Source: Dyadobacter sp. CY323 (GTDB lineage: Bacteria > Bacteroidota > Bacteroidia > Cytophagales > Spirosomataceae). From it: 64,000 bases of DNA. The stretch spans positions 434,001 to 498,000 of the forward strand of contig NZ_JAJUXH010000001.1 in NCBI RefSeq assembly GCF_021390245.1, written 5' to 3'. The notes beneath the pieces were generated by a model. It saw nothing but the letters and a program-made list of their open reading frames with translations, made no database searches and was not told where the DNA came from. Positions 41,791 through 51,571 of this stretch are shown piece after piece (position 1 is the first letter of the stretch; each line of letters begins with the position of its first letter). A program made the translations under genes and the position numbers.

Positions 41791-43176
41791 TTAATCCAGG
41801 CCATATTTATCGATCAGGTACAACATGGAAGCCATCGCCGCCGCACCCAGTTCCAACTCTCGTTTACTTACTGCCTCGAATGAATCATTGGAAGCATGGT
41901 GGTAGTCAAAGTAACGTTGCGAATCGGGGATGAGGCCAAGTAACACTGTTCCCTGCTGAGCAAGTGGGCCAATGTCCGCGCCGCCGCCTCCCGGCCCAAG
42001 CTCGTGGATTCCGTATGTTGCAAACAACTTTTGCCATTGCTGGATCTTTGCTTTCTGCGCAGCATTGCCAACAATACCGAAACCCAGTGGTGTAAATCCA
42101 CCCCGATCGGATTCAATGGCGGCAATGTGCATTTCTTTTTTTGACTTTGCCGAATCGGCATACGCAATGCCGCCTTTCAGTCCATTTTCTTCATTCATAA
42201 ACATCACAGCCCGGAGCGTGTTGTTCGGCTGGTAACCCAGAGTTTTCAGAATGCGGACCGCTTCAATGGATTGCACGCAGCCCGATCCGTCGTCGTGCGC
42301 CCCCTGGGCGAAGTCCCAGGAATCGAGATGTCCGCCGACCGCGATGTATTTTGCTGGATTTTTGGAGCCTTTCAATTCTCCGATTACGTTGTGAGAGGGT
42401 GCGTCCGGCAACGTTTCGCAGCTTTGTTCAAAATAAAATTCAGTATCCGGATTCTCCTTCAGGGTTTTGCTTAGTAGTTCCGCTCCATTGGTCGTGATCG
42501 CCGCGGCCGGTATAATAGGAGCGCCACTTGCATATCGCATACTGCCGGTATGGGGCACATCATCGAGCCTGGTTGTCATAGATCTCACCAGCGACCCGAC
42601 TGCGCCTAACTTCGCCGCTTCGCTCGCACCGGCACCACGCTGCTCCACGGCGCCCGCATAAGCCTCGAATGTGTTAAGCTTCGTAGGATCCATGGGGCGG
42701 TTGAAGAAAACGATTTTGCCTTTTACTTTTTCAGTACCCAGTTCGCGCAGTTCCTGGAAGCTTTTTACTTCAATTACTTTTGCCCGGATCCCGCCTTTCG
42801 GAGTTGCGACCGAGCCGCCCAATGCAGCAATCGGGACTACTGTTTTCACTTTGTTGCTGTAAATGGCGGCTTTTTCTTTTGCACCACGTACCCAATGCGG
42901 CACCATCACATTTTGCAGAAAAACCTGATTGAATTTTTCCTGCTCCATCACCGATTTCGTGTAAGCTACCGCTTTGGCAGCACCTTCCGAGCCACTCAGC
43001 CGGGAACCCACATTTTGCGTGAGGTGCCGGAGCCACTCGTAGGATTTACCCTCCGAAAGTGAGGTATTGAATATTTTGCGGATAAAAATGGAATCTGCCT
43101 GATAGTCGTTTTGGGCGAAAACAGGAGCGGCAAATCCCAGGAATCCCAGGGACAGGAGTGGTAACAATTGTTTCAT
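41791..43176 (-). CDS. M28 family zinc aminopeptidase/carboxypeptidase, exported
   Basis: About 461 residues from the ATG at 43176 (MKQLLPLLSLGFLGFAAPVF), which gives a clean signal peptide; the frame is open nine codons further. A PA (protease-associated) domain lies around residues 110-240 (GKIVFFNRPMDPT). The M28 zinc site follows: VGGHLDSWDFAQGAHDDGSG, FMNEENGLKGG, ESDRGGF and YHHASNDSFEAV give the usual His, Asp, Glu, Asp and His ligands. It resembles carboxypeptidase Q-type enzymes and should cut dipeptides or short peptides in the periplasm. It is preceded 39 nt upstream by an RND-type exporter on the same strand, perhaps co-transcribed. Confidence 0.92.
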   Translation of the reverse strand: MKQLLPLLSLGFLGFAAPVFAQNDYQADSIFIRKIFNTSLSEGKSYEWLRHLTQNVGSRLSGSEGAAKAVAYTKSVMEQEKFNQVFLQNVMVPHWVRGAKEKAAIYSNKVKTVVPIAALGGSVATPKGGIRAKVIEVKSFQELRELGTEKVKGKIVFFNRPMDPTKLNTFEAYAGAVEQRGAGASEAAKLGAVGSLVRSMTTRLDDVPHTGSMRYASGAPIIPAAAITTNGAELLSKTLKENPDTEFYFEQSCETLPDAPSHNVIGELKGSKNPAKYIAVGGHLDSWDFAQGAHDDGSGCVQSIEAVRILKTLGYQPNNTLRAVMFMNEENGLKGGIAYADSAKSKKEMHIAAIESDRGGFTPLGFGIVGNAAQKAKIQQWQKLFATYGIHELGPGGGGADIGPLAQQGTVLLGLIPDSQRYFDYHHASNDSFEAVSKRELELGAAAMASMLYLIDKYGLD

Positions 43177-43215
43177 GAATTGACAAGAATATGATAATGG
43201 CAAATGTAAACCTGT

Positions 43216-45537
43216 TTAGGTCGGTTTTACATTTTTTCCCTGTCTTTTGGCAATGGACAACAGCAATGCGGGCAGTAGTATGAGGTTGGTACACATCGCG
43301 ACCAGCAAGGTAATGGAAACCATCACGCCCATCGCGGCCGTGCCGCCAAAGCTGGAAGCAGAGAATATGGAGAACCCGCAGAAAAGAATGATAGCGGTGT
43401 AAATCATACTTAGCCCGGTGCCAAACAGGGAAGCTGTTATTGCTTGTGACGGAGTGAGGCCGTTTTTATGCAATTCTTCCCGGTAACGCGTCAAAAAGTA
43501 CACCGTGCCGTCCGAGGCGATACCGAATGTAATGCTGAATATCAGGATGGTAGTAGGTTTGAAATAAATATCAAAATATCCCATAATGCCGGCGGTCAAT
43601 GCCAGCGGGATCAAGCAGGGGAGTTTGGATAGCAGGATAATCGGAATGGATCGGAAAAGCACCATTCCGACCACGGCGATCAGGAGGATTGCGATTAAAA
43701 GGCTTTCGTACAAATTGCCCAGCAGGTAATCGTTGCTTTTAAGGAATACGAGACTGTGACCGGTTAAACTCACTTTGTATTTTTCAGGACTAAAAATAGA
43801 GTCGACTTTGGGCCGGATCTGTTTCATGAGATCCTTAATGCGTTCAGAACCAACGTCTGCCATTTGAAAGCTGACGCGGGTGACACTTTTATCTTCATTC
43901 AAGAATGCATTGATCTGCGCGGTAGCACCTTGTTTACCCTGAATGTAATTCGTGAGTTTATTCAATTCCAAAACACCGGGTAAAGCATAGTATTTCGCAT
44001 CTCCGCCGCGATAGCTTTGATACAGGAATTTGGAAGCTTCCACCACCGAAATCGGCTTTGAGAATTCGGGAAACTTCGCCATTTCGGTCTGAAAGGCTTT
44101 TATTTTATACAATGCCTCAGCCTGATCGGCGAAAATGCCATTTGGTTTGCCGGTATTGATCATTACTTCAAAAGGCAATACGCCATTGAAATTTTTCTCA
44201 AAAAAGCGAAGGTCTGTGTAAACGATATCTTTTTTTGGAAGGTCGTCCACTACGTAGCCAATGGTTTTGATCTTCGTCATTCCAAATGCGGAAACGATGA
44301 TCATTAAAACCATTACCATATAAATCTCGCGGCGACGGTTGTGGACGAGGTAATCTATTTTTCTTAAAAATCCAGTGGCCCAGCGACCTTCCAGGTGTTT
44401 CAAATGCCTGGCTTTCGGAACGCTCATGTAATGCAGCGTGATCGGCAGCAATAGCAAACACAGTACATAAGTTACCATGACGCTGATCGCCGCGACAATC
44501 CCGAATTCTACCAGAAGGATACTATTGGTAAAGTAAAATACCCCGAAACCAATCGCAGTAGTCATGTTTGCGAGAAATGTCGAGAGACCAATTTGCCGGA
44601 TCATTTCTCGTAACGCCTCGTCTTTATTGTTGTGCAAAATCAGCTCCGATTGGTATTTGTTGATCAGAAACACACAGTTTGGCACGCCGATCACAATGAG
44701 CAAAGGCGGGATCAAGCCTGTGAGCGCGGTGATTTTGTAGTCAAATAAATGCAATATCCCGACTGAAAACACCACGCCGATTAGTACTACTACGATAGAT
44801 AAGAGTGTTAACCTCAAAGACTTAAAGAATGCCCACAAGATAAGCAAGGTCACAAAAACCGCGAGGCCCATGAACAGTTCCATTTCACCCGAGATCTTCT
44901 TCATATTGACCGTCCGGATGTACGGCATACCCGAGTAATGCAGGTCTGTGTTATATTTTTCTGCAAATTTCTGGGACATCTTTTCAATGTCCTCGACGAT
45001 CGTCAGTCTGCGTTTTGAGTTGAGTTCTTTGTCGTTAAAAGTGACCACGATCAGTGTCGCATTGGTCTTGCTGTTTATAACCAGGCCCTCATAAATGGGC
45101 AGGTTCGCAATTTCTTTTTTAATGCTGTCGGCTTCGGCCTGGGTAGCGGGTATTTGTTTGATAACAGGTTCGAAGTCGAATTGAGTAAGGCTGTCGTTGC
45201 GGAGGATCCGGTTTACATTAGCCAGCGAAAGTACATTTTTAATGCCCGGGGATTGCTTGATTTCTTGCGAGAGCTTGCACCAGTCGCGGAATTTATTGAT
45301 TTCGAAAAGGTTGGGATCCTGCCATCCGATAACCATTACGCTCCCATCTTCTCCAAAAAGTTTTCGGAAATCCTGGTATTCTTTTTCGACGGGGTCGTTA
45401 GAAGGAAGTATTCTCGCGAAGTTGTAGGAAAGTTCGATTTTGCTGGCTTCGAATGCCATGAAGACCGTTGAGACTAACACCAATGCAACCCACATCAGCC
45501 GGTAACGGATAATGTACGTTGCTATTTTGTTCCACAT
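43216..45537 (-). CDS. RND superfamily (MMPL-type) exporter
   Basis: A 773-residue inner-membrane protein with the RND duplicate: one N-terminal helix (RLMWVALVLVSTVFMAFEAS), a periplasmic loop of about 190 residues, five helices, a second helix-loop-helices half and a final helix bundle (FGTGLSMIYTAIILFCGF). The sequence LRLTLLSIVVVLIGVVFSVG and ITFGIASDGTVYFLTRYREE, with an Asp in the fourth-helix region, are typical of hydrophobe/amphiphile exporters driven by protons. No membrane-fusion or outer-membrane partner is next to it, so it more likely moves lipids or hopanoids than drugs; that is inference. The methyltransferase gene lies 72 nt upstream. Confidence 0.88.
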   Translation of the reverse strand: MWNKIATYIIRYRLMWVALVLVSTVFMAFEASKIELSYNFARILPSNDPVEKEYQDFRKLFGEDGSVMVIGWQDPNLFEINKFRDWCKLSQEIKQSPGIKNVLSLANVNRILRNDSLTQFDFEPVIKQIPATQAEADSIKKEIANLPIYEGLVINSKTNATLIVVTFNDKELNSKRRLTIVEDIEKMSQKFAEKYNTDLHYSGMPYIRTVNMKKISGEMELFMGLAVFVTLLILWAFFKSLRLTLLSIVVVLIGVVFSVGILHLFDYKITALTGLIPPLLIVIGVPNCVFLINKYQSELILHNNKDEALREMIRQIGLSTFLANMTTAIGFGVFYFTNSILLVEFGIVAAISVMVTYVLCLLLLPITLHYMSVPKARHLKHLEGRWATGFLRKIDYLVHNRRREIYMVMVLMIIVSAFGMTKIKTIGYVVDDLPKKDIVYTDLRFFEKNFNGVLPFEVMINTGKPNGIFADQAEALYKIKAFQTEMAKFPEFSKPISVVEASKFLYQSYRGGDAKYYALPGVLELNKLTNYIQGKQGATAQINAFLNEDKSVTRVSFQMADVGSERIKDLMKQIRPKVDSIFSPEKYKVSLTGHSLVFLKSNDYLLGNLYESLLIAILLIAVVGMVLFRSIPIILLSKLPCLIPLALTAGIMGYFDIYFKPTTILIFSITFGIASDGTVYFLTRYREELHKNGLTPSQAITASLFGTGLSMIYTAIILFCGFSIFSASSFGGTAAMGVMVSITLLVAMCTNLILLPALLLSIAKRQGKNVKPT

Positions 45538-45609
45538 ATTCAGTTATTCAGGGTACACAAAAAGTTGCAAATATAGATACCGTGTGAGGAAAAAGGGTTT
45601 ATAACCAAA

Positions 45610-46794
45610 TTAAATGCCCATTTTTCTTTCAAGGTGATGATATTCAATGCCAAAATAATCCTTCGCATTCTTGATCTTTTCAAGGATTTCCAACTGTGAA
45701 GTTTTGTTCCTCGTATCCTTGCTACCCACGATCATGACGTTTTTAGGAGTGTGCGCATCCGAAATGAATTCGAATATTTTGGTCTTGTAACCGAAATATT
45801 CCAGGACCATAGCCCGTATTCCATCGGTAACCATTTCTGCCTGTCTTTCCAGAAAAATTCCGTGCCGGGTCAGAAACTGGATGTCATTTCCCACTTTGTG
45901 CTTTTCCATTTCGCGACGGATCTGCTTGTGACAGCAGGGGGCGACCACGATCAGGTCCGATCCGGCTTGAATGCCTTTGAAAATGGCGTCGTCTGTTGCA
46001 GTATCACATGCATGCAGCGCGATAAGGATGTCGGTGCCGGTACTGTCAAAATCTTCAATAGTACCTTCTTCGAAATGCAGACCTGTGAAACCGGAATTTT
46101 CGGCAAATGCATTACACAAGTTTACCAGATCGGGTCTGAATTCCACGCCGGTTACGGAGACCTGCTGATTGAGCACATTTTGTATATAATCGTAAAGAGC
46201 GAATGTCAGATAACCCTTTCCTGAACCCATATCGGCCACTTTCAAATTTTCATGTGCCGGAATTTCTTTGATCAGACCGCTCAGGATCTCAATGTAGTGG
46301 TTGATCTGACGGTACTTGTCCTGCGCATTTTTGTAAACTTCGCCCGATTCGTCGGTGATCTGTAAATCGTGCAGATACCGTTTATTTTTGGAAGAGATTA
46401 GTCGTTTTTTGACCTTATCATGCTCCATTGAAGGTGCTTCCCGCGATCCGGTTTCTCTCTTTTTCAGTGTGATACGCTGACCGTTATGTATCTCAAATTG
46501 AAGTTCAAAAGACACGGTTTGTAATGTTGCTACATGGAAATCCTTCCCAATCAGCTCAACCAGTAAATTTTTTGCTTCGGAATAACTGTAATTTTTAACA
46601 ATATCCCTGGTTTTGTAACGGTATGTAAAACTCAGCTTTTCCTCCTTTTTGATCAGGATCCGTTTCAGATAAATATTCTTAAGCTGAGCTTCCGTGCCTT
46701 TGTAATTGCCGAGCGATAATTTGGTGAAGGTGTTGTCTTGAAGTGAATTTTCAAATGAGGTTATAAATTCCTGTGCTTTTTCGCTGTGATCCAT
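45610..46794 (-). CDS. SAM-dependent methyltransferase (Methyltransf_32-like)
   Basis: A 394-residue cytoplasmic protein. The first 170 residues are a family-specific region (GNYKGTEAQLKNIYLKRILI, a Lys-rich segment KRLISSKNKRYLHDL). The methyltransferase fold begins with VADMGSGKGYLTFALYDYI near residue 190 and continues with TGVEFRPDLVNLCNAFAENS, ALHACDTATDDAIFKGI and VVAPCCHKQIRREME. This CCHKQ pattern is shared with uncharacterised methyltransferases that may act on RNA or small molecules. It starts 2 nt after the stop of the TPR histidine kinase gene, so the two are one transcript, but no functional tie is obvious. Confidence 0.82.
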   Translation of the reverse strand: MDHSEKAQEFITSFENSLQDNTFTKLSLGNYKGTEAQLKNIYLKRILIKKEEKLSFTYRYKTRDIVKNYSYSEAKNLLVELIGKDFHVATLQTVSFELQFEIHNGQRITLKKRETGSREAPSMEHDKVKKRLISSKNKRYLHDLQITDESGEVYKNAQDKYRQINHYIEILSGLIKEIPAHENLKVADMGSGKGYLTFALYDYIQNVLNQQVSVTGVEFRPDLVNLCNAFAENSGFTGLHFEEGTIEDFDSTGTDILIALHACDTATDDAIFKGIQAGSDLIVVAPCCHKQIRREMEKHKVGNDIQFLTRHGIFLERQAEMVTDGIRAMVLEYFGYKTKIFEFISDAHTPKNVMIVGSKDTRNKTSQLEILEKIKNAKDYFGIEYHHLERKMGI

Positions 46795-46796
46795 TG

Positions 46797-48590
46797 TTAC
46801 TTTATATTGTTCTTCGGGATTTCCATTTCAACCCGTGTACCTTCCTGTTCCTGATTGGTAATGTGGATTTTGCCGTGAATGCTTCCGACCCTGTTTTTTA
46901 CATTCCGCAGGCCAATTCCTTCTTTTGAAGGATCGATCATGCCGTTACCATTATCACTTACAACCAAACTTATCGTTTTAAGATTCTCTTTGAGATCCAC
47001 CGTGGCCATTGTTGCACCCGAATGCTTGATGATGTTATTGGTCAGTTCCAGGACGATGCTGTAAAGCTCGAATTCGATCTTACTATTGAGCCGGTTGTTC
47101 AGGCCCGAGAGATTGAACTGAAAATCAATGTCTTTATTTTCATTCAATTTGCTTATCAGACGATTTAATGCAACAATCAGCCCATCTTCTTCCAATTCCG
47201 CGGGCATCAGGTTGTGTGAAAGACTCCTCACTTCCCGATATGCCGAGCCAACCATCTGATGGACACTATTGTAGATCTTGCGTTCTTCTTCGGAAAGGAC
47301 TTTTTTATCAATCCCATATAAATACCAGTTCAAAGATGCGAGCGTTCCACCCAAATGGTCATGAAGCTCTGCTGCAACGCGTTTGCGTTCAATGGTTTGC
47401 CCCTGTATCAATGCTTCTCCGATTTCGGCATTTTTACGTCTCAGTTTTTTGTTATTAAACCACAGAAAAGCAGCAAATGCGATGATCAGACAAGAAAACC
47501 CGATCAGGAAACTTTGTATCGTCTTTTGTTCGTCAATGATTTTTTGCTGTATCTCCGTATCCATCAATTGGTTATCGTACATCAATTGGTACATGGTATA
47601 CTGGCGTTTCACGTATTCATCATGTACCATCCGCCGGTTGTGATTAATCTGCTCATTGTATTCCAGCGCAACCAACGGCATATTTTTAGCTTTGTATGCC
47701 CTGGAAAGCGTCGTTAACGCCCAGTTGGTCTGCTGCGTGGAATGGTAAATCTTGGAGTATTCAAACGCTTTCAGCCCGGCCTCAATCGATTTATCGAGTT
47801 TTTCTTGTTTGAGGTAGGTGTTACTGAGGTCGTTGAGTGTATTCAGTTCGCCATACCGGCTGTTAACCTTCCGTGAAAGTTCAAGACTTTGGCCGAAAAA
47901 CTTTTCCGCTTCTGCAAACTGGTTTAATATGACGCTCATATATCCGCGGCTCTGCAAAACAGCAGCGCGTCCCCAATCTGAATGCAGTTTTGTGAATATC
48001 TGATAGGATTGGTCATAGTATCGTTTGGCTTCGTCATATTTCCTTTTCTCGCGATAGGAATTGGCCAGGTTTTCGAGTGTCAATGCTTTTGCACTATCAG
48101 CTCCCAACGCAGTGAAAATGGCGATAGCCTGATCATAATTAATCCTCGCCGAATCCCATTGCCTGTACTCGGAATAACTCTCTGCCATGAATCGCTTCGC
48201 ATGTGCTGTATATAATGGCAGGTTCAGCTTTTTGGACAAAGTCATGGTCTCGTTTGAAAGCTCCCGCAGTACATCGTAACTTCCATCAAGCAGGTAATAA
48301 GTACTTAAAAGGTTGTATGCCAGTATTTTACCTTTTGCCCATTGATGTTTTTGAGAAAGTCGCAGTACATGTTTGGAGTAAAACATAGACTTTTCCGCAT
48401 CTACAAAAAGATACGAGGCACCGTAGCGATAGTATTTAAGAATGAGCACGGTGTCTTCCGCGAAGTCGTCACCTGGCACGGCTTCGACAAAGTCATTAGG
48501 GTACTGAGTCAGATTAGGCGAGGTACACTGGCTGCCGGAAAGGAAAGTTCCAAGGATGATAATAGAAAGAAGCTTGATGAGGTCGCTCAT
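46797..48590 (-). CDS. TPR-containing histidine kinase (HisKA_3 type)
   Basis: A 597-residue sensor kinase. The N-terminus (MSDLIKLLSIIILGTFLSGS) is a signal-like hydrophobic stretch. Residues about 60-320 hold tetratricopeptide repeats (ALTLENLANSYREKRKYDEA, AFEYSKIYHSTQQTNWAL), followed by a membrane helix at about 355-376 (SFLIGFSCLIIAFAAFLWF). The kinase core has His410 in VAAELHDHLGGTLASLNW and an NarL/DegS-type ATPase with VLELTNNIIKHSGA, DNGNGM and GIGLRNVKNRV. The TPR part should lie outside the inner membrane. Kinases of this class usually act with a LuxR-type response regulator, and none is adjacent. A -7 box lies 93 nt upstream. Confidence 0.9.
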   Translation of the reverse strand: MSDLIKLLSIIILGTFLSGSQCTSPNLTQYPNDFVEAVPGDDFAEDTVLILKYYRYGASYLFVDAEKSMFYSKHVLRLSQKHQWAKGKILAYNLLSTYYLLDGSYDVLRELSNETMTLSKKLNLPLYTAHAKRFMAESYSEYRQWDSARINYDQAIAIFTALGADSAKALTLENLANSYREKRKYDEAKRYYDQSYQIFTKLHSDWGRAAVLQSRGYMSVILNQFAEAEKFFGQSLELSRKVNSRYGELNTLNDLSNTYLKQEKLDKSIEAGLKAFEYSKIYHSTQQTNWALTTLSRAYKAKNMPLVALEYNEQINHNRRMVHDEYVKRQYTMYQLMYDNQLMDTEIQQKIIDEQKTIQSFLIGFSCLIIAFAAFLWFNNKKLRRKNAEIGEALIQGQTIERKRVAAELHDHLGGTLASLNWYLYGIDKKVLSEEERKIYNSVHQMVGSAYREVRSLSHNLMPAELEEDGLIVALNRLISKLNENKDIDFQFNLSGLNNRLNSKIEFELYSIVLELTNNIIKHSGATMATVDLKENLKTISLVVSDNGNGMIDPSKEGIGLRNVKNRVGSIHGKIHITNQEQEGTRVEMEIPKNNIK

Positions 48591-48682
48591 ATCATCACGT
48601 TAATACCAGAGCGAAATCTTTCCGGAGATTCAGAAAGCATTGTCACATTTTATGGTACCGTTAAATTCGGGGTTATGCAGTT

Positions 48683-48690
48683 CAAATATA
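48683..48690 (-). promoter_or_regulatory. -7 box (TATATTTG) of the TPR kinase operon
   Basis: Read on the minus strand, TATATTTG matches TAnnTTTG exactly. It is preceded by a T-rich stretch and lies 93 nt before the ATG at 48590. The -33 element is not clear. Confidence 0.4.
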
Positions 48691-48757
48691 AAAAATTGAT
48701 TCTAATTCATGTTCGTTATTTAACATGGAAATGGATTTTTCTGATACCTAAATACCT

Positions 48758-49384
48758 TTAACCCAGCTTACTTACAAATAGGTTGTTTTTGATGTAGTAG
48801 CGGTACTGCAAATCGGTTCCAACATTAATGCCAATGCGCGTAGTAGTGACAATTTCGAAGTCACTGACGACCGGCGGGGTTATATAAACGGGGCTGTTTG
48901 ATAAATGAAGGCTATTGTGTTGGGCACGGTTAATCCCCATCGCCCTGACCAGTTTACCGGGGCCGCGGCAGAGGTCTTTCAGGCTGACTTTTTTATTTAC
49001 ACTCAACCGCTCCACTTTTCCGGGAATGAGTAGCCGGCGCTGTTCCATCAGTTCAGTGCCCGAGGTGGGCTGCAATGCCCGGATCAGGACCGCTTCGCCC
49101 ACATCTTCTCTGTTACTGACAATGTTGAAGCATTCATACATTCCATAAATGAGATAAATGTAGATCGTACCCGGCGGTCCGTACATAGGTTCGGTTCTTG
49201 TAGTCCTTTTGTTGTAGGCGTGGCAGGCGGGATCGTCCTGCAGATAAGCCTCCGTTTCAACAATAATCCCGCTGGTGGCGCCATCGGGACTATCGTGAAC
49301 GAGTTCGCAGCCCAGGAGCTTCTGCGCCAGTGTTTTTGTATCGTACTGCTGAAAAAAGGAAGCTGGAAGTGTGTGTGACGGCAT
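48758..49384 (-). CDS. DNA-3-methyladenine glycosylase (Mpg/AAG type)
   Basis: A 208-residue base-excision repair enzyme that removes 3-methyladenine, hypoxanthine and related damaged bases. The family landmarks are LAQKLLGCELVHDSP near the start, GIIVETEAYLQDDPACHAYN with the catalytic Glu, PMYGPPGTIYIYLIYGMYECF (the Tyr-rich intercalating region) and LCRGPGKLVRAMGI near the C-terminus. Length is typical of bacterial members. It follows yicC by 4 nt on the minus strand, so both are co-transcribed; the TPR kinase lies 167 nt downstream. Confidence 0.95.
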   Translation of the reverse strand: MPSHTLPASFFQQYDTKTLAQKLLGCELVHDSPDGATSGIIVETEAYLQDDPACHAYNKRTTRTEPMYGPPGTIYIYLIYGMYECFNIVSNREDVGEAVLIRALQPTSGTELMEQRRLLIPGKVERLSVNKKVSLKDLCRGPGKLVRAMGINRAQHNSLHLSNSPVYITPPVVSDFEIVTTTRIGINVGTDLQYRYYIKNNLFVSKLG

Positions 49385-49388
49385 TCGG

Positions 49389-50276
49389 TCAGATGATGTT
49401 CATCGTTTGTTCTTTGATTTTCTCCAACTCATCTTTCATCTGCACCACCAGATGCTGAATGGCGACGTCATTCGCCTTCGAGCCAATCGTGTTGATTTCC
49501 CGACCGATTTCCTGCGCAATAAAATTCAGTTTCTTGCCATTACTCTCAGCCGTTTTCATGGTTTCAAGAAAATAGGTAAGGTGATTTGCCAAACGTATTT
49601 TTTCCTCCGAAATATCAAATTTTTCTACATAGTAGATCAACTCCTGCTCAAAACGGTTAGGGTCGAAATTGTCGTCGGAAAGGAGCTCACGGACTTGTTT
49701 TTCAAGTCTTTCACGGACAGCCGGAATGCGCAATTTGTCTTGTTCTGAAACCGCATCCAAATGTGTTTGAATGGTACGAATGTATTCTTCAAACTTATCA
49801 GAAGTCATTTTTCCTTCCTGCTCCCTGAAAACCGTACACTTCCGCAACGCTTCCATAACCGCGACCTTAATCTGCGACCAGTCATTTTCCTTGCCCGAGT
49901 CGTCAATGGTTTCATTGTTATACGCATTTGGCATTTGCAATGCGATACGCAGTAACTCGGTTTTGTCCGGCTCCATAGCAAGTTCTGCCGCGGTTGCAGC
50001 CAGGTCCTGGTAGTAGGCGGAGACCAAAAGCCGGTTGACGGATGTGGAAGCAACGGTTTTGCCCACCGGTTGGACAGTTAATGTAAATTCTACTTTCCCG
50101 CGTTCGAGCGACTGAGTGATCAGGTTCCGGATTTCAATTTCCCGTTCCGAGAACTGGCGGGGAATACGGCAATAAATGTCGAGAAATTTGGAGTTTAAGG
50201 TCTTGATCTCAACGGTGACATTAATTGATTCGGATTCGATGTTGGATACACCGTATCCGGTCATTGATTTTAGCAT
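49389..50276 (-). CDS. YicC family endoribonuclease
   Basis: About 295 residues from the ATG at 50276, giving the family start MLKSMTGYGVSNIESESI; the frame is open 16 codons further up but those residues are not family-like. The N-terminal YicC domain (VEIKTLNSKFLDIYCRIP) and the C-terminal DUF1732 domain (FDISEEKIRLANHLTYFLET, then GREINTIGSKANDVAIQHLV) are both present. YicC proteins have been reported to be RNases that affect small-RNA turnover; in Bacteroidota this is inferred. It is placed between pdxA upstream (gap 93 nt) and the 3-methyladenine glycosylase downstream (4 nt). Confidence 0.92.
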   Translation of the reverse strand: MLKSMTGYGVSNIESESINVTVEIKTLNSKFLDIYCRIPRQFSEREIEIRNLITQSLERGKVEFTLTVQPVGKTVASTSVNRLLVSAYYQDLAATAAELAMEPDKTELLRIALQMPNAYNNETIDDSGKENDWSQIKVAVMEALRKCTVFREQEGKMTSDKFEEYIRTIQTHLDAVSEQDKLRIPAVRERLEKQVRELLSDDNFDPNRFEQELIYYVEKFDISEEKIRLANHLTYFLETMKTAESNGKKLNFIAQEIGREINTIGSKANDVAIQHLVVQMKDELEKIKEQTMNII

Positions 50277-50369
50277 GAGGATGTTATTTAATTCCTTGAT
50301 TGAATGTTTCTGACCATTGGCCATGATCGTAGACGAGGGTCGGCGTCAATGGTCTATCGTCAACTTATC

Positions 50370-51476
50370 CTAATTGAAACGTTGTTTACCGCCCGATTTA
50401 GCCGGATGCTGACTTTCAGACTGCTGAGGTTTGGATACCAATGCATTTTTGTCCATTTCCGCATTAAAGATCCGGAACCGGGAAATGTCACAGGCCAGGT
50501 AAATCGCTTGTAACAATGAGCCCGGCTCAGCCTGATTTTTGCCTGCAATATTATAAGCTGTTCCGTGGTCGGGAGAGGTACGCACGACTGAAAGTCCTGC
50601 CGTAAAATTCACACCTTCGTTGAAAGCCAGCGTTTTAAATGGAATAAGCCCCTGATCGTGGTACATGGCGAGCACAGCATCATATTTCTTGTAAGTTTGA
50701 GCTGCAAAAAAGCCGTCAGCCGGGAAAGGCCCGACAACCAGATTTCCCTTTTCTTTAAATGTCTTGATAACCGGCTGGATGATGTCAATTTCTTCCGTTC
50801 CGAGCAGACCATTTTCCCCGGCGTGCGGATTTAGCCCCAGAACGGCTAAACGTGGTTTTTTTATTCCAAAATCACCTTTTAACGACTGCAATATCTGCTG
50901 GATCTTGGCGGTGAGCTTTTCTGCTGTGATCTGTGATCGTACTTGTTCCAGAGGAATGTGTCCGGTCAAAACTCCAACCCTTAATTCCCCTGCAACCATA
51001 AACATAAGCGCATCCTCTTTTCCAAAAGCCTGAGCCAGGAACTCCGTATGCCCGGGGAATGTAAATGCTTCACTTTGAATGTTATCCTTGTTAATTGGCC
51101 CGGTTACAAGTGCCTGGATTTTTCCTTCTTTTAAATCTTCAACCGCGCGTTTCAATGCGGCAAGAGAACCCTGACCGGCTTCTGCAGTGACCTTTCCGGG
51201 TTCAACCTCAGTCTGATGATCATGCCAGCATGTGATGACGTTGGTCAATTTGTGATTCACCTGATCTGCTTTCTGGATTCCGTGCAGAGTCCATTCTTTC
51301 ATTTCCAGCTGGTTCCGGTAGTGATTGAGGACCCGGAGTGAACCGTAAATGATCGGCGTACAAAGTTTTGCTAACTGATTTCCTTCTAATGCTTTAAGTA
51401 TAACTTCCGGCCCAATGCCATTGTAATCGCCGATTGTAATCCCTATTACGGGTTTATCGCTATGTTGATCGCTCAT
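50370..51476 (-). CDS. pdxA: 4-hydroxythreonine-4-phosphate dehydrogenase
   Basis: An NAD-dependent enzyme of the DXP-dependent vitamin B6 pathway that oxidises 4-phosphohydroxy-L-threonine. I use the ATG at 51476, MSDQHSDKPVIGITIGDYNG, because ITIGDxxGIGPE is the family start; the frame runs 24 codons further upstream. Metal-binding His residues are visible in FPGHTEFLAQ, NPHAGENGLLG and AMYHDQGLIPFK, and the C-terminal GTAYNIAGKNQAEPGSLL is standard. At about 368 residues it is longer than most PdxA proteins because of a polar tail (SKPQQSESQHPAKSGGKQRF). It is divergent from the 2-hydroxyacid dehydrogenase, a possible partner since PdxB is a related dehydrogenase, but that is a guess. Confidence 0.94.
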   Translation of the reverse strand: MSDQHSDKPVIGITIGDYNGIGPEVILKALEGNQLAKLCTPIIYGSLRVLNHYRNQLEMKEWTLHGIQKADQVNHKLTNVITCWHDHQTEVEPGKVTAEAGQGSLAALKRAVEDLKEGKIQALVTGPINKDNIQSEAFTFPGHTEFLAQAFGKEDALMFMVAGELRVGVLTGHIPLEQVRSQITAEKLTAKIQQILQSLKGDFGIKKPRLAVLGLNPHAGENGLLGTEEIDIIQPVIKTFKEKGNLVVGPFPADGFFAAQTYKKYDAVLAMYHDQGLIPFKTLAFNEGVNFTAGLSVVRTSPDHGTAYNIAGKNQAEPGSLLQAIYLACDISRFRIFNAEMDKNALVSKPQQSESQHPAKSGGKQRFN

Positions 51477-51571
51477 GTAGTAAAATGCTGTTGAACCTGT
51501 TCTTCTCAGTAATTCTATATTACTTTTGACGAAACGTTTGACCGGCAAGTTACAAAAAATCCTTTGCTCAC

